A stretch of DNA of 6,870 nucleotides from an uncultured Eubacteriales bacterium (GTDB lineage: Bacteria; Bacillota; Clostridia; Oscillospirales; Acutalibacteraceae): positions 1-6,870 of the forward strand of contig ONWP01000252.1 of the NCBI GenBank assembly GCA_900321595.1. Direction: 5' to 3'. The translations under genes were made by a program, and so were the position numbers. A model generated the notes under the pieces. The model was not told where the DNA came from and ran no database searches. It saw nothing but the letters and a program-made list of their open reading frames with translations. Positions within the stretch are counted from its first letter, which is position 1. Each line of letters starts with the position of its first letter. This document shows, piece by piece, positions 1 to 6,215 of this stretch.

Positions 1-1682
1 CGCTGGGCAACGAGGCGGGCGGTTATAAGAATCAGGACGCTTGCTATGATTATCTGAAATCTGTCGGGACTGCGATCCCCGTCCATTATGAAGGCGTTGT
101 TCGGACAAAGCGGATCGCTTATGACGTTGTTTCTGAGATGTACACGCATCAGGATGCGGTCAAGGCGATCGGCGACGGCACGTTCCGCGGATGGGGCGAT
201 ACAAACGCGAGAAGATCCGCGACAAGAAAAATGTATGCGGAAAAGCCGTTTTTCCTCTGCGAATACGCGCATGCCATGGGCTTCGGCCCCGGCGGCATGC
301 AGGAGTACTGGGATTCCATCTGGGCGCATGACAACTTGATGGGCGGCTGCATCTGGGAATGGTGTGATCATGCCGTATTCCACTACAACGATAAGTACAA
401 ATATAAGTACACTTATGGCGGAGATCACAAGGAAAAGCTGCACGACGGGAATTTCTGTGTGGACGGTCTGATCTACGGGAACAGAACGCTGCACACCGGC
501 GCGCGTCAGATGGCGCAGATTTACAGACCGATCCATGCCTCGCTGACAGAGCGCGGCGTTCAGCTTGAGAATACGAACCGTTTCCATGGTTACAACGGAT
601 TGCTTGTCGCCTGGCAGATTTTTGACGGTGATTCCGTTCTGTGCGAAGGATCCGAGTCCGTCGATCTGCCGGCTATGGGAACGACTGCTTTTGAGCTCCC
701 TGAGGCTGAAAACGCGACAACGGTCAAGCTCACATTCATCGAAGGCCTGCGCGTGATCGAAGAGGAATATCTCGACAGGGCTGTGCGTGCAGCAGCAGTC
801 GCTGAAACGACGCCGGAGATGGCCGTCGCGTTCGAAACGGAGCATCAGCTCCATATTCAGTTCGGAACAAGTGAGGCGATCTTTGACACGAAGCGCGGCG
901 CTCTTGTTTCGCTGACCCATGACGGCAGGGAATTCCTCGCGTCTGAGACCTCCGGTTTTGCCGTGAATCTGATCCGCGCGCATATGGATAACGACTGCCA
1001 CGCGTACGATACCTGGAAGAAGTATAAACTGGATCAGCTGAAAAAGCGAGACGTCAATACGCTTTGCACGATCGACGACGGCGTCACTACGGTTTCGATC
1101 AATTATGACCTTGCTGTCGGAACAAAACGCTTCTTCAATGTGACAGAGCTTTACACTGTCCGCGCGGGAGAAACGCTGGAATGCGAATTCGTCGGCGAAA
1201 AGCTGGTCGATGACAAGCTTGCGCTTGCCGGATTCGGCGTCAGCGCAGCTTTCAGCGATAAGCTGCAGCGCGTGTCCTACACCGGACTTGGCCCGTGGGA
1301 AAACCTGCCTGATTTCAAAGCGCAGTGCCACCACGGCTCGTTCGACTGCGCGATTGCTGAGATGAACGAGCCTTATGTGAAGCCGCAGGAGAATGGGATC
1401 CACTGTGATGTGACCGAGCTGAAGCTGTACGGCGACGACACGTCTCTCACTGTGATCGCTCAGCAGGATCCGATCGCGTTCAGTGCGCATGATTACTCCA
1501 ATGCCACGCTGCGCGCGGCGAAGCATCAGGAGGATATTGTGTGCGACGGCAACGCAAACGTGAATCTTTGGGGTTCGATCCGCGGCACCGGAACCGGGAT
1601 CTGCGGCCCGGATACGTTGGCGCAGTACCTTGTGGATGAAGAGAACGATCTCCATCTGCTGTTTGCGCTTCGGTTTGAATAA
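1..1682 (+). CDS. Glycoside hydrolase family 2 (LacZ-like beta-galactosidase), 5' end outside window
   Basis: The gene is open at the left edge; the reading frame starts at base 3 and the visible part is about 559 residues. It begins at the GH2 acid/base motif LGNEAG (Glu codon 12-14). The nucleophile motif CEYAHAMG follows (Glu codon 261-263), then IWEW (Trp codon 354-356) and FCVDGL. These match E. coli LacZ Glu461, Glu537, Trp568 and Phe601, and the spacing from Glu537 to Trp568 and to position 604 is exactly conserved (31 and 67 residues). After the barrel come a beta-sandwich (about 540-760) and the Bgal small-chain domain (about 840-1680), with the diagnostic GPWEN and PYVKPQENG. The length after the acid/base Glu (about 555 residues) is close to that of E. 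coli LacZ, so roughly 450 residues lie upstream. The family hydrolyses terminal beta-galactosides or related sugars; exact specificity is uncertain, because position 604 is Asp and MGF replaces the usual MGN. It is first of a coupled pair with the GH78 gene. Confidence 0.93.
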   Translation, partial: LGNEAGGYKNQDACYDYLKSVGTAIPVHYEGVVRTKRIAYDVVSEMYTHQDAVKAIGDGTFRGWGDTNARRSATRKMYAEKPFFLCEYAHAMGFGPGGMQEYWDSIWAHDNLMGGCIWEWCDHAVFHYNDKYKYKYTYGGDHKEKLHDGNFCVDGLIYGNRTLHTGARQMAQIYRPIHASLTERGVQLENTNRFHGYNGLLVAWQIFDGDSVLCEGSESVDLPAMGTTAFELPEAENATTVKLTFIEGLRVIEEEYLDRAVRAAAVAETTPEMAVAFETEHQLHIQFGTSEAIFDTKRGALVSLTHDGREFLASETSGFAVNLIRAHMDNDCHAYDTWKKYKLDQLKKRDVNTLCTIDDGVTTVSINYDLAVGTKRFFNVTELYTVRAGETLECEFVGEKLVDDKLALAGFGVSAAFSDKLQRVSYTGLGPWENLPDFKAQCHHGSFDCAIAEMNEPYVKPQENGIHCDVTELKLYGDDTSLTVIAQQDPIAFSAHDYSNATLRAAKHQEDIVCDGNANVNLWGSIRGTGTGICGPDTLAQYLVDEENDLHLLFALRFE

Positions 1683-3922
1683 TGCACGGCAGCGATTCAT
1701 ATATTACTGCGGCGCCTGATCAGATCGCGTACTATGAGAACCGCGGCTACGCTGTATGCGGCCCGGTTCAGTCGTGTGACGGCAAACAGAGCGTCAAAAT
1801 GGTGCGTAACGCCGTCTTTGACGATTGCGCGTTTCTTTGCGCGGAAAGCGGTCTGAACGCTTATACCGCTTCCTGCCTCTTTGACTGCGAAGCTGTTCAA
1901 ACCGCGAAACTGACGATCAGTGTGCTCGGGTTTGCGGAGTTTTATCTGAATGGCAAACGGCTTCGGGAAGATCGATTGCTCCCGGCGATTTCCAATTATG
2001 AGAAGCGGGATTTGTCCGGCGCGTCGTATCCGATCTACGACACCATGTGTCAGCGGATCTATTATTTGGAAATGGATCTCTCTGAACATATCGTTCCGGG
2101 GCAGAATCATCTTGTGATCCATGTCGGTGCCGGTTGGTATGGCATGTACGTGCACGGCGCGGAGAAGATGCCGAAGTGGGGGGATCCCGCGATCGCGTTT
2201 CAGATCGAGCTGATTTCAGAGTCCGGTGAAAAACACGTTATCAGATCGGATTCTTCTGTTCAGTATTTGCCGAGTTACGTGCGCGCGACGGATATTTACC
2301 GCACAGAAATACTCGACGGATGCATGAAGCGCCCCGCGCAGCTGACCGTAAGCGATTTTGCCGAGGCGCAATATATGCGTGAACGCAAGCGCCCGTGCGC
2401 TGTTTTCACGAAGCAGACGTTTGCGGGCGATACGTTTCAATACAGTCTGGAGCCGATCCTGCTGTATCGTGACGCGAATAGAGCTGTATATGATCTGACG
2501 CGGGACGTCAGCGGATTCTGGGTCATGCGTTTTCAAAACGGCGCAAAACAAGGCGATCGCGCGTTTATTTCGATCGGCGAACGGATCGACGATCAGTATC
2601 AGCTGATGCTGCGGCACACCGGCGGCGAGAATCGGCTGCAGCGGGACGAGATCATCTGCGGCGACGGTCAGACGGATTTGTTCCACGGCGTTTTTACCTG
2701 GAGAGCCGGACGCTATGCGGTCGTTGAGGGGCCTGCAGAACTCGTCCGCTTTGAGGTCTGGCACTCGCCGGTTCCGCTTGTTTCCGTATTTCACTGTGAA
2801 AACGACACGCTGAACAGGCTTTACGAAGTTTATCTGAACACGCAGAGCTGCAATATTCACGGGATGATCCCGTCGGACTGTCCGCACCGCGAACGCCTCG
2901 GTTACACAGGGGACGGCCAGCTTTGCTCCGGCGCGGTCATGACGATCTATGACGCGCGTGAAATGTACGCGAAATGGATCGACGATATCGCGGATTGCCA
3001 GGATATCTTCTCCGGCCATATTCAGCACACAGCGCCGATGATGGGCGGCGGAGGCGGCCCCGGCGGCTGGGGCGGCGCGATCTGCATCGTTCCGTGGAAC
3101 TATTATCTCCATTACGGGGATCGGGCCGTGCTTGAAAAAAACTTCGCGCGGATGCGGCTGTACATTCAGTATATGCTCTCGCGCTGCGAGGACGGCGTGG
3201 TCGTCAGAGAAGAGCCTGACGGCTGGTGCCTGGGCGACTGGTGTACGCCCGGCAACGATATTCAGATCCCGCCGGATTTTGTCAATACCTATTACCTGAT
3301 CAAGTGCATGCGGATCGTCAGAGACGCCGCGGAGGTTCTCGGCGAAGCCGACGCTGCGGCTGAAATGGCAGAGCAGATCAAAGAGACGGCTTCTGATTTT
3401 GACCGACATTATCTGGATCCTGCCACAGGCTCTTATCTGAACGGGATCCAGGGCGCAGACGCGTTTGCGGTCGATCTCGGACTCGGCGATGAACGAACGC
3501 TTCACGCCATTGTCGACAAGTATGAAAAACTCGGCCGCTATGATACCGGGATTTTCGGTACGTATATTTTGACAGGCGTGCTGTTTAAACGCGGATACGC
3601 GCGTCTTGCGATTCGTCTTCTGACGAACGAAAGCGAGATTTCGTTTGTCAATATGTTCCGGGGCGGCGCGACGTCGCTTTGGGAGAACTGGGACGGTTGT
3701 GATTCCCTGAATCATCCGATGTTCGGCGCGGTTTGCGAATACCTGTTCACGGAGATCCTGGGCGTTAAAAGCTTTGACGAAGATCCGCAGATCTGGCCGG
3801 CCGTTTTGCCGGAGCTCGGCCGGACGAGCGGGTATGTCAGGACGCGCGCCGGAATCATCCGGGTTGAGATCAACTACGCGGATGACGGACAGCATGTTTT
3901 GACTGAAGTGGAAGCGTGTTGA
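1682..3922 (+). CDS. Glycoside hydrolase family 78, alpha-L-rhamnosidase-like, probably cytoplasmic
   Basis: This complete gene encodes 746 residues. The family removes terminal alpha-L-rhamnose by an inverting mechanism. Residues about 75-160 are a beta-sandwich typical of GH78 N-terminal domains (YLNGKRL, then GAGWYGM). The (alpha/alpha)6 barrel starts near 380 and carries DCPHRERLGYTGD, with D399, E404 and D411 spaced 5 and 7 apart, as for Asp567, Glu572 and Asp579 of Bacillus RhaB. The Gly-rich loop ending at W463, GWCLGDW (W515-W520) and LWENWDG (E668, expected general base) complete the site. A short beta-sandwich closes the protein (about 690-746). No signal peptide is visible and it is shorter than many 900-1100 residue homologues, so it is probably intracellular. 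The ATG overlaps the upstream TAA by one base and no Shine-Dalgarno is visible, implying coupling to the GH2 gene. An in-frame ATG at 1799 is less likely. A different alpha-linked sugar as substrate cannot be excluded. Confidence 0.9.
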   Translation: MHGSDSYITAAPDQIAYYENRGYAVCGPVQSCDGKQSVKMVRNAVFDDCAFLCAESGLNAYTASCLFDCEAVQTAKLTISVLGFAEFYLNGKRLREDRLLPAISNYEKRDLSGASYPIYDTMCQRIYYLEMDLSEHIVPGQNHLVIHVGAGWYGMYVHGAEKMPKWGDPAIAFQIELISESGEKHVIRSDSSVQYLPSYVRATDIYRTEILDGCMKRPAQLTVSDFAEAQYMRERKRPCAVFTKQTFAGDTFQYSLEPILLYRDANRAVYDLTRDVSGFWVMRFQNGAKQGDRAFISIGERIDDQYQLMLRHTGGENRLQRDEIICGDGQTDLFHGVFTWRAGRYAVVEGPAELVRFEVWHSPVPLVSVFHCENDTLNRLYEVYLNTQSCNIHGMIPSDCPHRERLGYTGDGQLCSGAVMTIYDAREMYAKWIDDIADCQDIFSGHIQHTAPMMGGGGGPGGWGGAICIVPWNYYLHYGDRAVLEKNFARMRLYIQYMLSRCEDGVVVREEPDGWCLGDWCTPGNDIQIPPDFVNTYYLIKCMRIVRDAAEVLGEADAAAEMAEQIKETASDFDRHYLDPATGSYLNGIQGADAFAVDLGLGDERTLHAIVDKYEKLGRYDTGIFGTYILTGVLFKRGYARLAIRLLTNESEISFVNMFRGGATSLWENWDGCDSLNHPMFGAVCEYLFTEILGVKSFDEDPQIWPAVLPELGRTSGYVRTRAGIIRVEINYADDGQHVLTEVEAC

Positions 3923-3947
3923 CTTTTTGGTTCATTCGCATTATAAT
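3919..3947 (+). promoter_or_regulatory. Sigma-A-type promoter overlapping the GH78 stop codon
   Basis: TTGACT at 3919-3924 and a perfect TATAAT at 3942-3947 are separated by exactly 17 bases, in a locally AT-rich stretch. The TGA stop of the rhamnosidase (3920-3922) lies inside the -35 box. Expected transcription starts are about 3953-3955, which puts the ribosome binding site of the next gene at the very 5' end of the RNA. It would let the zinc-ribbon/DUF2207 pair be transcribed independently of the sugar operon. No terminator is seen between the two units, so read-through is also possible. Confidence 0.8.
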
Positions 3948-3952
3948 GTTTC

Positions 3953-3958
3953 AAGGTG
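3953..3958 (+). promoter_or_regulatory. Ribosome binding site deciding the start of the zinc-ribbon gene
   Basis: AAGGTG lies six bases before the ATG at 3965, which is good spacing for initiation. The alternative in-frame GTG at 3956 is part of this site, has no separate Shine-Dalgarno and would sit almost at the predicted transcription start. The ATG at 3965 is therefore preferred. Confidence 0.6.
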
Positions 3959-3964
3959 AGATTT

Positions 3965-4465
3965 ATGCAGCTTAAGGATTACAGAACAGTAAAATGTCCG
4001 TTTTGCGGCGCGGAGGCTTATGATTTCCATGCCGCGAACGGCCGCTATGTCGGCAATCCGATCTTTCGGTGTCCGACCTGCAAAAAATACTCCTTCCGCA
4101 AGGGCGTGTTGGAACCATCCCTCCTGACTGCGAAAAACTGCTTCGGCTTTCGGTTTTCCTCGCAGTATTTCAAGTTCAGGATCGGACTGATCCTGCTGTA
4201 TGTTCTGTTCCTGGCTATCATTATCTGGCGAATGGATCTGTATTTGTCGATCTATTTCGTCGCGATGGCGCTGCTGCTCTACGCGGCGTATGAGGTGATC
4301 CGGTTCGCGCACCGCAGGAGTTACGTATCGTCCCGCGAATACAGGGAATTGATTGAAAAGAGTTTGGCGCGGATGTCCGACTTCGAGTATGCGAAGCTTG
4401 TGTTGTCGCTCCAGCAGCCGCAGGACGGTTGTCCGTATCTCGTTGAAAAATCAGTAGAGGAGTGA
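3965..4465 (+). CDS. Small zinc-ribbon protein with two membrane segments, function unknown
   Basis: Not recognised as a named gene; 166 residues from the ATG at 3965 (169 if GTG 3956 is used). The N-terminus holds two cysteine knuckles, C11-P-F-C14 and C36-P-T-C39, 21 residues apart, a classic zinc-ribbon layout. Two hydrophobic segments follow, about residues 73-88 and 92-112, joined by a very short turn, so they look like a helical hairpin. Basic residues on both flanks (KFR before, RFAHRR after) suggest that both ends face the cytoplasm. The tail (about 113-166) is charged and probably helical. It is the first gene after the 3919-3947 promoter, and its stop is five bases before the DUF2207 gene start, so the two are almost certainly co-transcribed. 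A role as a cytoplasmic-side partner or anchor for the neighbouring membrane proteins is inference. Confidence 0.8.
   Translation: MQLKDYRTVKCPFCGAEAYDFHAANGRYVGNPIFRCPTCKKYSFRKGVLEPSLLTAKNCFGFRFSSQYFKFRIGLILLYVLFLAIIIWRMDLYLSIYFVAMALLLYAAYEVIRFAHRRSYVSSREYRELIEKSLARMSDFEYAKLVLSLQQPQDGCPYLVEKSVEE
4457..4462 (+). promoter_or_regulatory. Ribosome binding site of the DUF2207-like gene
   Basis: GAGGAG is embedded in the last codons of the zinc-ribbon gene, eight bases before the ATG at 4471. An in-frame GTG at 4462 overlaps this site itself and has no Shine-Dalgarno at suitable spacing, so the ATG is the likely start. Ribosomes finishing the upstream gene would end at 4465, right on the site. 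Confidence 0.75.
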
Positions 4466-4470
4466 TCGAT

Positions 4471-5988
4471 ATGCAAAACGTGAAGAAAGTCGCCATTCTT
4501 TTACTTGCGCTGCTTGTCAGCTGCATCTGCCTGTCTGTACCGGCGTCTGCCAGAGAATTCCTTGACAGCTGCGACATATCAGCGAAGCTGAACGCTGACG
4601 GTACGATGCGCGTCAGTGAGATCTGGTCTGTACGTTTCACAGGTCAGGCGGAAAACTTTGAGCGTAAATTCGATTTTGCTGACGATGAAAACCGATATGA
4701 GCTGCGTTCCCGGGATCAGTATGAATCGATCGCCGTGGAAAGCGTCAAGGTGAACGGGCTCGAGGTCAATGCGATCGAACCTGACGCGCAGGGCGATGGC
4801 TACATATTTACAGGTGAACCGAAGAACTCCGCGTATACCATTGATATCCGCGCGAAAGCGGACAATGAAACGAAAACGTATGAGATCGTCTATACGGTTT
4901 CCGGCGCAGTCAAGGCCGTCGGGAATCGTGCGCTTGTAGCGTTCCGCTTTTTCGGAGAATCGTTTTCCGCATCCGTCAATAACGTGACGATCGATATTGC
5001 GATGCCGAGTATGATCGCCGCGGCGGATATCGCCCTCGCTGAAGACGCCTCCTGCGACGTCGCGAAGGTCGACGGCAAGGTGACGTATACGGACGATTTT
5101 GTAACAGAGATCCTTCGGGCTGATTTCACCGTTCCGATTACGGCCTTTAGTGCGGACCAGCTCGGACAGGTTTCCGGCATGAGCGATTTTCTGGCGTCGG
5201 CGAAAAAGTTCCTGAAGGTTCTGATCCCCGTTGTCATTTGCGTCCTGCTTGCCGCCGCTATCGTCTATTTCACATTCTTTGCTGATAAAGTAAAGCGCAG
5301 AAAGCTGCTGAAGCATGCGCAGATCGAAGCGGAAAGCGTTGATCATCTTCCCGACACGCTGTCAGCTGTCACAGCGTACAAGCTGCTCAATCCCGTCAAT
5401 CGGATCAACCCGAAAGCGACGGCAAGAAAAGTGCCGATTCTTTTCGCCTATGCTGTTCTCGAGTGTATCAGCGCCGGTTTTATTCGCGAGGAATCCGAAT
5501 CAATGGTCATCATCGATCCTGAAACGCAGCAAATTCCGAAATACATCAGAACGACCTTGAATTTCCTGATGACGTTTGCGACTTGCGACAACAGCGGACG
5601 CTATGTCATTGACAGCGGCTTTGCTTCCAGAATTCAAAATGAATGCGAAACCCAGTATGACCGGCTTGTCAATTTGTTGACTACGTTTTACGCGCAGATC
5701 CCTTCCGCAGATCATTCTTATTTCAAAGACGCGGCGAATGTGAAGGATTTCGCCCTAAGCGACGCGATGCGCAAAAAAGCGATGGAGGAAGACGGGTTCG
5801 CCTCGTATGCGAAATGCGTTGAAACCGCGCTTTCGGGAATGCGTTATGATGATCCGCAGCTCATGTCGATGCTGTATGACCGGTTGAATCCGACCAGATT
5901 CTTTACCTGTCCGACAGATCACGACAGCATCTCCGCGCTTTCCAACGCGATGCTGAAGCTTTATGGCGTCTATGTGAAATCCAAATAA
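4471..5988 (+). CDS. DUF2207-like membrane-anchored protein with signal peptide
   Basis: Encodes 505 residues. The N-terminus is a textbook signal peptide: basic VKK, a Leu-rich core, then PASA with likely cleavage after A27. Residues about 28-248 form an extracytoplasmic beta-rich domain. Its opening (a D-I-x-A-K-L-N-x-D-G-T-M-R-V-S-E-x-W pattern) resembles DUF2207 (YciQ-type) proteins, whose function is poorly known. One clear membrane span lies at about 249-270, followed by basic KVKRRK, which places the remaining roughly 230 residues in the cytoplasm. That part starts with a LPDTLSA...AYKLLNP stretch resembling the winged-helix-like C-terminal part of the family. Unlike many DUF2207 proteins it shows no further membrane spans in the C-terminal region and no Gly-rich tail. 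It is co-transcribed with the zinc-ribbon gene. The family call rests on recalled pattern resemblance, while the topology is seen directly. Confidence 0.8.
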   Translation: MQNVKKVAILLLALLVSCICLSVPASAREFLDSCDISAKLNADGTMRVSEIWSVRFTGQAENFERKFDFADDENRYELRSRDQYESIAVESVKVNGLEVNAIEPDAQGDGYIFTGEPKNSAYTIDIRAKADNETKTYEIVYTVSGAVKAVGNRALVAFRFFGESFSASVNNVTIDIAMPSMIAAADIALAEDASCDVAKVDGKVTYTDDFVTEILRADFTVPITAFSADQLGQVSGMSDFLASAKKFLKVLIPVVICVLLAAAIVYFTFFADKVKRRKLLKHAQIEAESVDHLPDTLSAVTAYKLLNPVNRINPKATARKVPILFAYAVLECISAGFIREESESMVIIDPETQQIPKYIRTTLNFLMTFATCDNSGRYVIDSGFASRIQNECETQYDRLVNLLTTFYAQIPSADHSYFKDAANVKDFALSDAMRKKAMEEDGFASYAKCVETALSGMRYDDPQLMSMLYDRLNPTRFFTCPTDHDSISALSNAMLKLYGVYVKSK

Positions 5989-6016
5989 TACTGATTGAAA
6001 ATTCAGAATCAGTATT
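5987..6016. repeat. Perfect 10-bp inverted repeat, operator-like
   Basis: AATACTGATT (5987-5996) and its exact reverse complement AATCAGTATT (6007-6016) are separated by 10 bases. The half-site centres are 20 bp apart, about two helical turns, which suits a dimeric DNA-binding protein. The left arm starts within the DUF2207 stop codon and the right arm overlaps the first two bases of the TTGACA box at 6015. No T-tract follows, so it does not look like an intrinsic terminator, although the RNA could still fold. Binding by a regulator is inference. Confidence 0.7.
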
Positions 6017-6043
6017 GACAACGTCAGGGCAATATGGTAATAT
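6015..6043 (+). promoter_or_regulatory. Strong sigma-A-type promoter with extended -10
   Basis: A perfect TTGACA (6015-6020), a 17-base spacer and TAATAT (6038-6043) are preceded by TG one base upstream of the -10 (6035-6036), an extended -10 element. The start should lie near 6049-6051. It points toward the SPFH gene, but an intrinsic terminator ends at 6098, about 50 bases downstream. The inverted repeat at 5987-6016 touches the -35 box, so repression or activation there is plausible. Confidence 0.75.
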
Positions 6044-6066
6044 AAGTGCAACGTAATAAGGTGATT

Positions 6067-6098
6067 GGGAGCTGTCTGTAGAGATGGCTCCCTTTTTT
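6067..6098 (+). terminator. Intrinsic (Rho-independent) terminator
   Basis: An 11-bp stem (6067-6077 with 6082-6092; GGGAGC pairs with GCTCCC, and two wobble pairs sit in the middle) closes a GTAG tetraloop and is followed by six T (6093-6098). It is directional, as no T-tract exists on the other side for the - strand. It ends the zinc-ribbon/DUF2207 transcript about 110 bases after the stop, and would also stop most RNA begun at the 6015-6043 promoter. Confidence 0.88.
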
Positions 6099-6215
6099 GA
6101 GAAAAAGCTGGTGATGTGATGTAAAACGGTGGTTGCAGCGGGGCCGTTGTCTCGTAAACTGAGATCCGGAATCAAATGCATTACAGGCATCAATTCAAAA
6201 ATGGAGGTATCGTGT
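6099..6215 (+). other. Leader between terminator and SPFH gene
   Basis: This stretch holds no convincing gene. A weak promoter candidate, TTGCAG (6133-6138), 16 bases, TAAACT (6155-6160), could drive the SPFH gene from below the terminator, but both boxes are poor. A modest AACGG/CCGTT hairpin (about 6125-6148) overlaps it. Two start-stop pairs (ATG TGA at 6114, ATG TAA at 6119) lack a ribosome binding site. The stretch ends with the SPFH gene's Shine-Dalgarno. Confidence 0.4.
6203..6208 (+). promoter_or_regulatory. Ribosome binding site of the SPFH gene
   Basis: GGAGGT, a near-perfect Shine-Dalgarno, lies seven bases before the ATG at 6216 and fixes that start. It predicts efficient translation once the message is made. 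Confidence 0.85.

Noticed and set aside
138..1682. Starting the GH2 gene at ATG 138
   Set aside because: The frame is open back to base 3 and includes the acid/base motif LGNEAG before 138, so that ATG is internal.
3040..3078. GGC-rich stretch considered as a tandem repeat
   Set aside because: It encodes the conserved glycine-rich active-site loop of GH78, so it is explained by protein constraint.
2216..3895. A 559-codon open frame on the - strand opposite the GH78 gene
   Set aside because: The + strand frame carries all GH78 catalytic motifs, and the antisense product has no recognisable domain and Arg-rich, low-complexity character. It is a by-product of codon bias.
4579..5346. A 255-codon - strand frame opposite the DUF2207-like gene
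   Set aside because: It is Arg/Asp-rich without domains or hydrophobic segments, while the + frame has a signal peptide, a membrane span and a good ribosome binding site.
5987..6016. Inverted repeat read as the terminator of the DUF2207 gene
   Set aside because: The stem is mostly A/T, the loop is 10 bases and GACAACG follows instead of a T-tract. The proper terminator is at 6067-6098.
6061..6081. Possible leader peptide starting at GTG 6061 before the terminator
   Set aside because: It would be only six codons, ending at TAG in the terminator loop, with no regulatory codon run and a weak start.
6114..6124. Two overlapping start-stop minimal frames (ATG TGA and ATG TAA)
   Set aside because: There is no Shine-Dalgarno before them, and they most likely arise by chance in the GTGAT-type repeat.
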